From NCBI RefSeq assembly GCF_018324205.1, contig NZ_AP023356.1, positions 4,481,501 to 4,545,500 on the forward strand: a stretch of 64,000 nt of DNA. The letters run 5' to 3'. The position numbers and the translations under genes are program-made. Position 1 is the first letter of the stretch. Every line of letters begins with the position of its first letter. The notes under the pieces were generated by a model. It saw only the letters and a list, made by a program, of their open reading frames with translations, was not told where the DNA came from and searched no databases. Positions 54,692-62,600 of the stretch are shown piece by piece. Origin of the DNA: Actinoplanes ianthinogenes. Its GTDB lineage: Bacteria > Actinomycetota > Actinomycetes > Mycobacteriales > Micromonosporaceae.

Positions 54692-55498
54692 TCAGTAGTG
54701 GATGGGGCCGATCAGGCCGCCGCCGACCGTGACGGCGTCGCCGGTGATGGCGACGCTGCGCGGCGAGGCGAGGAACGTCACCACGTCGGCGACCTCCTCC
54801 GCGGTCACCTCGCGGCCGATCGCCGTCCGCTCGGCCCGGCGCCGCTCGGCCTCCTCGACGGTGACGCCCCACTGCTCGGCGGCCGCCGCGATCAGCGCCG
54901 GAGTGCGCTCGGTGACCGTGGCGCCCGGGTGCACGACCGTCACGTTGATGCCGTGCCGGCCGAGCTCGTCGGCGAGGTTCTTGGTGAGCGCGACCACGCC
55001 GATGTTGCGGGCGGTCGCGACGAAGTCGCCGCTGAGCCGGGCGGCCAGGCCGGAGATGTTGATGATCCGTCCCCAGCCCTGGGCGATCAGGTCGGGCGCC
55101 ACCGCCCGGGCGGTGCGCAGATAGCCCAGCACCTTGACGTTGACCGCGTCGACGAACTGCTGGTCGGTGGTCTGCGACGGCGTGATCGGGCCACCCTGGC
55201 CGCCGCCGGGCACCGCCGCGTTGTTGACCAGGATGTCGATGCCGCCGAGTTGCTCGCGGACCCGCTGCACGCCGGCCCGCACGGACGCGTCGTCGCCGGT
55301 GTCGAGCTGCGCGGTGACGATCCGCCCCGGATGGCCCGCAGCCGCCAGCTCGGCGGCGGCCTTGGCCAGCCGTTCACCGTCGCGCGCGGCGATCGCCACG
55401 TCGGCGCCCTCGGCGAGCAGCGACCGCGCGATGCGCAGTCCGATCCCGCGGCTGCCCCCGGTCACCAGGGCCCTCTTGCCGGCCAGTTGCAGATCCAT
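54692..55498 (-). CDS. Atypical short-chain dehydrogenase/reductase lacking the YxxxK pair
   Basis: A 268-residue Rossmann protein: cofactor loop TGGSRGIG (residues 13-20), NNAA, and the C-terminal AITGDAVTVGGGL. In the catalytic region (IINISGLAARLSGDF, then VATARNIGVVALTK) the positions of the usual Tyr and Lys hold Ala and Asn, so classical dehydrogenase chemistry is doubtful. The ATG at 55498 has GAGGAGG 6 bp upstream (55505-55511) and is preferred over a GTG at 55504. Function unknown. Confidence 0.85.
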   Translation of the reverse strand: MDLQLAGKRALVTGGSRGIGLRIARSLLAEGADVAIAARDGERLAKAAAELAAAGHPGRIVTAQLDTGDDASVRAGVQRVREQLGGIDILVNNAAVPGGGQGGPITPSQTTDQQFVDAVNVKVLGYLRTARAVAPDLIAQGWGRIINISGLAARLSGDFVATARNIGVVALTKNLADELGRHGINVTVVHPGATVTERTPALIAAAAEQWGVTVEEAERRRAERTAIGREVTAEEVADVVTFLASPRSVAITGDAVTVGGGLIGPIHY

Positions 55499-55523
55499 CG
55501 ACACCCTCCTCAGCTCAACATCA

Positions 55524-55539
55524 CCTTATAGCCTATAGG
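55524..55539 (-). promoter_or_regulatory. Promoter/operator of the SDR gene
   Basis: CCTTATAG and the palindrome CCTATAGG lie side by side. The minus-strand TATAAG (55525-55530) is a good -10, so a regulator on the palindrome would block the promoter. Confidence 0.4.
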
Positions 55540-55614
55540 TTAAGTAGGTTTTAGGGAGTGTCAACGAGCACTCGGCCTGGAGCACGGTTCACACTGCTGT
55601 GCGGGGGTTCGGCG

Positions 55615-56313
55615 TCAAGGAAGCTCGACCAATTGGTTCCGGTACGCCAGCACGACGGCCTGAGTACGGTCGTCGACACCCAGTTTCATGATCACTCGGC
55701 AGACGTGGGTCTTGACCGTTGCCTCGGCCAGGAAAAGCCGCTCGGCGATCTCCCGGTTGGGCAGGCCGTGCGCCATCAGCTGGAGGATCTCGCGTTCCCG
55801 TGGGGTGAGCCGGTCCAGCAAACCCGGTGTCCGCGGCGACGGGCCCGGGCGATGGGTCAGGTCGGCTATCACGCTACGGGTCACCGCGGGATGGAGGTAT
55901 GCGTTCCCGGCGTGGATCTCCCGTACCGCACTGGCCAGGTCGGTGGGAACGCCGCTCTTGAGCAGGAACCCCGACGCACCCGCTCGTAGTGCCGCGTACA
56001 CCTGTTCGTCGTTGCTGAACGTAGTCAACACGAGAACCTTGACGGTGTGCTTCTGGTCGGCCGCGAAGTCGTCCGCGGTAAGCCGGTGCGTGGCACCGAC
56101 CCCGTCCAGATTCGGCATTTGCAGATCCATGATCACGATGTCCGGCTGGAGTTCCCGGGCAAGCGCTACCGCCTCCAGGCCGTCGGCGGCCTCACCCACC
56201 ACTTCCATGTCTGGCTGCACCGACAGCAACATCGCGATACCGGCTCGGACGAGCGGCTCGTCATCGGCGAGCACGATGCGGATGGTCGCGACGTCCACGG
56301 CGGGGCTTTCCAT
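55615..56313 (-). CDS. NarL/LuxR-family response regulator
   Basis: A 232-residue regulator: receiver with D63 (IVIMDLQMPNLDG) and a C-terminal LuxR HTH (LTPREREILQLMAHGLPNRE, LAEATVKTHVCRVIMKLGV). The ATG at 56313 begins MESPAVDVAT; the frame is open 53 codons upstream without codon bias. Its likely partner is the NarL-type kinase at 57329-58561, which is transcribed the other way with another kinase between them. Confidence 0.9.
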   Translation of the reverse strand: MESPAVDVATIRIVLADDEPLVRAGIAMLLSVQPDMEVVGEAADGLEAVALARELQPDIVIMDLQMPNLDGVGATHRLTADDFAADQKHTVKVLVLTTFSNDEQVYAALRAGASGFLLKSGVPTDLASAVREIHAGNAYLHPAVTRSVIADLTHRPGPSPRTPGLLDRLTPREREILQLMAHGLPNREIAERLFLAEATVKTHVCRVIMKLGVDDRTQAVVLAYRNQLVELP

Positions 56314-56501
56314 ACCGAGGATTCTCGACCGCGCCGGCAGACCCGCGCAGGTGTTCGGCGGCGCCCCGCCCGGTGTACAACCACGTCGGTACACGACGGC
56401 CCGGTGACGCCGCCGCAGGTGGATGACCCCGCGGTGGCCGGTGACACACGATGTGGTCAGGTCGCGAGCCACGACCGGCGAGTCGTCGTCAAGGAGCCGA
56501 T

Positions 56502-57266
56502 ATGAACGCCATGATCACCACCTCAGCGGCTGTCACCGCCCGGCGGGTTTGGTACCGGAAGCGACGCCGCGCCGACGTCGAGCGCGACCTGCGCCGACGT
56601 GAGGCCGAGTTGCGCGGATTCATCACGATGACCGGCCACGACCTGCGGTCGCCGCTGACCACCATCGCGACTCACCTTCAGGTGTTGCGCGAGGATCGCG
56701 GCCGGACGCTGGGCGCCGACGTCGAGCGGGATCTGGCCGCGATGGAACGGGCAGCCCGCCGCATCGACCGCCTGGTGGAAGAGATGCTCGGACACGCCCG
56801 CGCCGTCGGGTCCGCCCTCCGGCTCGGCCCGGTCGCGCTTGACGATCTGGTCGCCGGCGTGGTCGCCGAGCGGGTCACCGTCGACGACGGGACCCGGGTA
56901 GCGACCGGTGGCCCTCTGCCGACGGTAACCGCCGATCCGATGTTGCTTCGCCACGTGATCGACAACCTGGTCGGCAACGCGATCAAGTACACGCCGCCGG
57001 GGACCAGGGCGGACGTCCTGGTCTCGGCCCGGGAACTGGCGGGCCGCGGGATGCGGATCGAGGTGGCCGACCGAGGCATCGGAATCCCGGCGGACGAACG
57101 GTCCCGGGTGTTCGACGAATTCCACCGCTGCGCCAACAGTGGCGACTTCACCGGTACCGGGCTGGGCCTGGCGATCTGCCGTCGGATAGTGGAGCGCCAC
57201 GGCGGCCGGATCGGGGTCGAGGACAACCCGGGCGGCGGCAGCCGGTTCTGGTTCACGTTGCCCTGA
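56502..57266 (+). CDS. Sensor-less cytoplasmic histidine kinase
   Basis: A 254-residue protein holding only a HisKA domain (ITMTGHDLRSPLTTIATHLQ) and an ATPase domain (NAIKYTPPGTRAD, GTGLGLAICRRIVERHGG). There are no membrane helices or sensor domain before the histidine. It may receive input through another protein or be the kinase half of a once larger gene. GGAG precedes the ATG (MNAMITTSAAV). No OmpR-type regulator is adjacent. Confidence 0.87.
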   Translation: MNAMITTSAAVTARRVWYRKRRRADVERDLRRREAELRGFITMTGHDLRSPLTTIATHLQVLREDRGRTLGADVERDLAAMERAARRIDRLVEEMLGHARAVGSALRLGPVALDDLVAGVVAERVTVDDGTRVATGGPLPTVTADPMLLRHVIDNLVGNAIKYTPPGTRADVLVSARELAGRGMRIEVADRGIGIPADERSRVFDEFHRCANSGDFTGTGLGLAICRRIVERHGGRIGVEDNPGGGSRFWFTLP

Positions 57267-57328
57267 AACCGCCACCGGCTCCTCAGGTTCGGGCCTGACC
57301 GCACGGCGAGGCAGGAAGGATCGGTTTC

Positions 57329-58561
57329 ATGACGCGTCAGCCCCGCGATCGCTCCCCCGGCCCGATGCCGGCTCTGCCAGGCCAGGTCTGGCTGCGGACC
57401 GTGTTCGACGCCGTGCTGATCGGCGGCGCCCTCGCACTCGACTGGAACTCCTGGCTCCGGTATGAGGCGGGCACCCCGGCCGGCTGGTGGTCGATGTACT
57501 TCCTGGAGTTCTCGGTGCTGGCGGTGCTGTTCATGCGCTGGCGCCGGCCCTTGGCGGTCTTCGCTGTCGAAGCGGGCTATGCGGTACTGCTGGCGCAGAT
57601 CCTGCCCGGGGCAGACTTCGTCGGGGGTCTTCTGATCGGCTTACACACGGTCGCGCGGCAACATCGGCCACGGATCTCCGTGCCTACGGCGATGTGCTGC
57701 GTCGCGTTGATCCTCATAGGCGGCTACCGGAGCGTGTGGGACCAGTTCTACTACGCGAACGGCTCATTTCCCGCGCTCACGTTCGCTTCGGCCCTGTACG
57801 CGATCGCGCCCGTCACGGTTTGGCTGCTCGGCTACTGGTCGCGGCGGGCGACGCTGGCCCGCGCCGCGGCGGAGGCGGTGAAACAGGCGCGGCGCGGCGA
57901 GCGGTTGCAGCTCGCCCGGGAACTGCACGATATCGTGTCTCACTCGGTGGCGGTGATGATGCTCCAGGCAGCCGGAGCGCGGGCGATCTTCGCACAAGAT
58001 CCGGACCGGGTGCTCGACGCCCTGGACACCATTCAAGCCGCCGGTACCGCATCGATGGCGGAGCTGAACCGGATGCTCAACCTGATGCGAATGCCCGACG
58101 ACGCCATACCGACCCCCGGCGGCACCCGGCAAGGTCTGGAAGGGCTCGACGACCTGGTGGACCGGATGCGCGCCACCGGCCTCGCGGTCACCGTCGAGTC
58201 GACCGGCCACCCGGCCCAGCTGGACGCGAGTGTGAACCTCACCGCCTATCGGGTCGTCCAGGAGGCGCTGACCAACTCCACCAAGCATGCCGGACCCGAC
58301 GCAACCGCCCAGGTCACGCTCGCTTGGGCCAGCGACCGTCTCACCGTCACGGTCGCCGACAAAGGTTTCGGCAGAACCCACGACCGGGGCGGCCCGGTGC
58401 CGTCGACAGGTCACGGTCTGATAGGCCTGCAAGAACGAGTCCAGGCGGTCGGCGGTGACTTCCGTGCCGAGGCGTATGCCCACGGGTTCGTGGTGACCGC
58501 CGCCCTGCCCCTGTCCGCATCCGAAGCGCCACTACCTGCGCATCCGGCGCCCACAGGGTGA
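57329..58561 (+). CDS. NarL-type sensor histidine kinase
   Basis: A 410-residue kinase: four to five N-terminal membrane helices, HisKA_3 with LQLARELHDIVSHSVAVMML, and an ATPase domain (EALTNSTKHAGPDATAQV, GHGLIGLQERVQAVGG). Ends in a proline-rich tail. The natural partner is the LuxR-type regulator at 55615-56313, 1 kb away on the other strand. The ATG follows a GGAAGG. Confidence 0.88.
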   Translation: MTRQPRDRSPGPMPALPGQVWLRTVFDAVLIGGALALDWNSWLRYEAGTPAGWWSMYFLEFSVLAVLFMRWRRPLAVFAVEAGYAVLLAQILPGADFVGGLLIGLHTVARQHRPRISVPTAMCCVALILIGGYRSVWDQFYYANGSFPALTFASALYAIAPVTVWLLGYWSRRATLARAAAEAVKQARRGERLQLARELHDIVSHSVAVMMLQAAGARAIFAQDPDRVLDALDTIQAAGTASMAELNRMLNLMRMPDDAIPTPGGTRQGLEGLDDLVDRMRATGLAVTVESTGHPAQLDASVNLTAYRVVQEALTNSTKHAGPDATAQVTLAWASDRLTVTVADKGFGRTHDRGGPVPSTGHGLIGLQERVQAVGGDFRAEAYAHGFVVTAALPLSASEAPLPAHPAPTG

Positions 58562-58644
58562 TTCCCCGTACGCGAGGACGCCGGATGCACGTCGAACGGC
58601 CTACAAGTCGGCTTCCGTCACCCGGGAGGACTCATACGTCGTGA

Positions 58645-58944
58645 CCGCCTGGGGAAGGTCCGGCACGGTGGAGACGCAGGATCGGCGACAAACCGGCGGC
58701 GCTGCGCGCCATCCACGCCGCCGAGGGAACTCCGGCCGAGGGAACCACCGTGGAGGCGACCCAGATCTTCGTGATTCAGTCCCCACACGTCTACCTCACC
58801 GTTCAGTTCGACGCCAGCACCGGCCTGACCAGAGAACAGATGGTCAAGGTCACGGGCGGCATCAACCTCACCCCCGAGGCCGTCGCCAAGGCTGAAAAGG
58901 GTTACGCCGCACAGACCGAGAACCCCAAGACCGGCAAGAACTGA
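58645..58944 (+). pseudogene. C-terminal piece of a secreted or lipoprotein-like gene
   Basis: An open stretch with good codon bias and protein-like sequence (IGDKPAALRAIHAAEGTP, QIFVIQSPHVYLTVQFDAS, TREQMVKVTGGINLTPEAVA) but no start, signal peptide or ribosome site; a stop lies just upstream. It looks like the end of a larger gene whose front is lost. A short gene from GTG 58750 (64 residues) cannot be ruled out. Confidence 0.4.
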
Positions 58945-59215
58945 ACGTCACCACACCAACCACCGGCCGCGTCGGCGATCCACCGACGCGGCCGCGAACA
59001 ACCCTGCGTCCGCAGCGACCGACAAAGACGCTGGGGCCAAGCCGCCACACGAGCGGCCTGACCCCAACACCATCGCCTTGATCGGGCGGATTGAAGTTGT
59101 CACTTCAACCTTGCTCGCTTCAGGAGCGAGACAAATGACCTCCTCGTGCTCCGTAAAGCCGAATTCGCCGCTCCATCCGTTCCGTATGGCCCGCCAGGAG
59201 GCTTTCGCTCCGATG
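58945..59215. other. Intergenic region with several hairpins
   Basis: No gene seen. It holds GGCCGCGTCGG/CCGACGCGGCC (58965-58993, probable terminator), TTGAAGT/ACTTCAA (59091-59108) and CTCGCT/AGCGAG (59114-59130). G+C falls sharply towards the right, where the immunity-like gene begins. Confidence 0.6.
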
Positions 59216-59641
59216 TCAGCCCACGTTGCGGGCCGTCATCTCCGTCGGCCCGAACGGCGCCAGAAGCGCTCCGAGCTCATCCAGGTACCAGCCCACCCCT
59301 ACCGACGACGGATCAACTCCGCGCAGCAGCGTATCGACATCCGGCGAGAAGGAGATCTTGTTGCACGCAGGCATGACGACGATGGTTCCCCGCTTCTCCT
59401 GATGGACCCAGGCGATCTTGAATCCAACACTCTGCCCGTCCGATACGGTTCGTGCCATCTCTTCCACGACGGCGTTCAACTCGGAAACGCCCCGATCTTC
59501 CCAGGTGAAATCCCCATCGGTCGACACCAGCAGCACACCGCCTCGCTCCAGCACGATCCCCCGCGAGCGCAGTGCCAGAATAAATTCGCGAACACTTGGC
59601 AGCCGGGAGAAGCCGAAGTCGATATCAATATCTCTACTCAT
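59216..59641 (-). CDS. Putative immunity protein of the Rhs toxin
   Basis: A 141-residue soluble protein starting MSRDIDIDFGFSRLPSVREF, with an acidic N-terminus and no recognised domain. It starts 18 bp after the stop of the Rhs toxin gene, the standard place for a cognate immunity gene, and shares the lower G+C of the toxin tip. Function is inferred from position. No strong Shine-Dalgarno, so coupling to toxin translation is possible. Confidence 0.7.
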   Translation of the reverse strand: MSRDIDIDFGFSRLPSVREFILALRSRGIVLERGGVLLVSTDGDFTWEDRGVSELNAVVEEMARTVSDGQSVGFKIAWVHQEKRGTIVVMPACNKISFSPDVDTLLRGVDPSSVGVGWYLDELGALLAPFGPTEMTARNVG

Positions 59642-59659
59642 GCGAGTCCTTCAATTTGA

Positions 59660-62600
59660 TCAACGAACTTCGAAACTGATTTGCTTTTTGGTCAGCCACG
59701 ATGCAATACTGTCCGGAATGGGATTCTCCGAGTAGACCTTGAACTCGGCACCATTCTCTTCAGCGATCTTCCTCTGCTGACCTGTGTTCGCCTTGAATTT
59801 CTCCAACAGCTCCGGTTTCTCCAGCATCCTGTCGAAAGCCTCGCCGGACTTGGCTTCGTACCAGACCTTACCGCCGTCCTCTTTCACATACCTGCCGTCG
59901 AATTGACGTCCACCTTCAGAGAATCCGTCCTCGCCTTTAAACTGCTCTTTGAGTTTCAGCTCGTACGAACGCCCGGCATAGCCGCCCGGGGTACCGGAAG
60001 CGCCCTCAGCCTGGTTGTTCCAGTGGAGGTTGTCGAAGTCCTTCTTCAGCCCGCCTACACCTTCGCGGGCGAGGAAAGTACCGCCGACAACTTGTATCCC
60101 GCCGACCAAGATGACGGGAGCCGCCACAGGCGTTGCCGCTCCGTCCGTACCAACGATTACGGCACCGCCGGCGATGACCTCGGGGATGCCCTGTTCGATG
60201 GAGAGGACGCCGACGACCAGCTCGCCGGTGTGGAGCGCGATGCTGCCGATGGTGTCAGCGTTGTCGATGAGGTTGTCGACGCCGTTCGCGATCTTGTTGC
60301 AGACGACGTCGAACCATCCGCAGTCGATGCCTTCGTCTTCTGTTGGCAGGGCCTGCACGACGTTGTTGCCGCCGCCGTCAGAGCCGCCGTTGCCGTTGTC
60401 TCCGTTGCCTCCTTGGTCGCCATTGCCGCCGTGGTCGTCATCGTCATCGTCGTCGTCCGTGGTCGGCGCCGGCGCGGGATTTTGGCCGTAGCCGTCGCAT
60501 CGGTCGCGCGGGCAGAGCCCGGACGGGTCGGAGGTGGTGACGGGGTTGTCGTCGGCGTAGTTGTAGGCGGCCCATTGTTGGGGGTCGGCGAGGTCCATCA
60601 TGGGGTCGACAGAGATGAATCGGCCCAGGTTGGAGTCGTATTCGCGGGCACCGAGGTGGGTCAGTCCGGTGTTGTCGCGGGTGCCGCCGACGAATCCCTT
60701 GTCGCCGGCCCAGATGGTGGGTGTGGTGCCGCGGTCGGTTCCGAAGGGGGTGGTGCGGCGGCGGGTGACGGATAGTGAGGTGTCGCTGGTGACGGTGGCG
60801 TTGGCGGTTCCCTGGTGGTCGTTGACGAGCCAGGTCAGAGCAGTGGGGGTGCGTACCGCGATGGTTGAGCCGCCGTGGCTGTAGTAGCGGGTGCCGGTGG
60901 CGTTTCCGGTTTTGGGTTTGCGGATTTCGATGCCGCCGGGCAGGTAGAGGGTTGCTCCGGTGGGGTCGCGGCGGATCAGGCGGGTTCCGTCGGCGTCGTA
61001 GGTGTAGCTGGTGACGCCGGTCGTGTCGGTGCTGGTGTTGAGCTTGCCACTGTCGGTCCAGGTCAGCGCCTGGCTTCCGGCACCTGCCGCACCGTCAGCC
61101 GCGCACACGTTCGCGGCGGTTCCGATGGGACGGCAGAGGGTGCTGCCGGTCGCGTCGTAGGCGTACTGCTGGACTGCTGTGGCGGCCCCTGTTGTGGTGA
61201 CCTTGGTGACGGCGTGTGGTTTGCTGCCCGCGGCTCCGCCGGCGGCCGGGTAGTCGTAGGTACGGGTGGTGGTGTCGGTTGCCTGGTGGATCACCTCGGT
61301 TTTGCGGTTGCCGGAGGCGTCGTAGGTGTAGGAGCGCCAGTAGGGGGCGGGACCACCGACGGCTGCACTGGTTGGTGAGGCGGCGCAGGTGGCGGCCGGT
61401 TGGGCCCAGGCATCGGTGATCCGCTTCAGTGCGTCGTACTGGAAACACTGCGTTTCCGCGGCCTGACCGCCGTCGGGCGTGTCGGTGATCGCCGTGATGT
61501 TGCCGGCATCGTTGTAGTGGTAGGAGAGGTTGTAGACGTCGTTCTTGAGCTCGGGGACCGCGTTGAATGTCGTCTGGCGGCCGGTGGTGTCGTCGTAGCC
61601 GTAGGTCAGGGCAACCCGGCGGCCGTGTTCGCCGAGGTTCTGGCCGATGAGCTGGTCGAACTGGTTATAGACGATCTCCTGCGCATAGATCTGCTTGCCG
61701 ATCAGGCCGTTGGACAGGCCGACCGCGTTGAACAGGGTGGTGACCGTTTCGGCGGGGAGTCCTGCGACGGCCGGGGTGGTGACTTTCTCGAGGGTGTTGT
61801 TCGGGCGGTAACCGAGCGTTTGTGTGTAGGTGCAGGGATCGGTTTCGCCGGACACGCAGAGTCCGCTGTCGGTCGGCGGGACCGTGACGGAGGTGCCCTT
61901 CGGGCGGCCCGCCGCGTCAAAGCCGGTGGTGGCGGTTACGTAGGCGGCTTTTTGGCCGTTGCTGTCGTACTCGTACCGGATCGAGCTGCCGAGTTTTCCG
62001 ATGCCCTTGTCCAGGGTGTCGTATTTCCATTCGGCGAGGACGCGCCCGTCCTTGCTGCCCTGGTGCTCGGCGGTCTTGCGGCCGACTACGTCGTAATCGA
62101 AGTAAGTAGTCTTGCCCCGGGCGTCCTTGGTCCAGACCTGTCGACCGAGGACGTCGTATCCGCTACTGGAGCTGCCGTTGTCGGGGTCATCCGTGGCGAT
62201 CTTGTTTCCGCGGAAGTCGTAGGTGTAGGCCCAGGTGTTGTTGCCGGGACCGACCACGGCTGCGAGGTCGCCTCGGTTGTTGAACCGGTAGGTGGTGCGT
62301 TCGAAGGCGGCGGCGTCGTCGCTGCCGACCTTTGCCGGGTCCTTGTACTGGCGCATCTCGGTGACGTGACCCTGTGCGTCAATGACGGTGGTCGTGGCGG
62401 TGCCGCCCTTGGGCGGGGTGACGCTGGTCTTTTCCCCGTCGTACGTGGTGTGGGTTCGCCAGGCCTCGTCCCCGCGAACCGTGAAGACGGCGTCGGTGAT
62501 GCGTCCCGCGCCGTCGTAGACGTTGCTGGTCAGTGAGGGGATTTCGGGGCGCCGTACCGGCGTGACGAGCTTCGTGTCGGGGGCGGCGTTGTCGATGTCG

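Noticed and set aside
53492..55531. 679-codon frame opposite the acyltransferase and SDR genes
   Set aside because: Gln/Arg/His-rich shadow spanning two real genes on the other strand.
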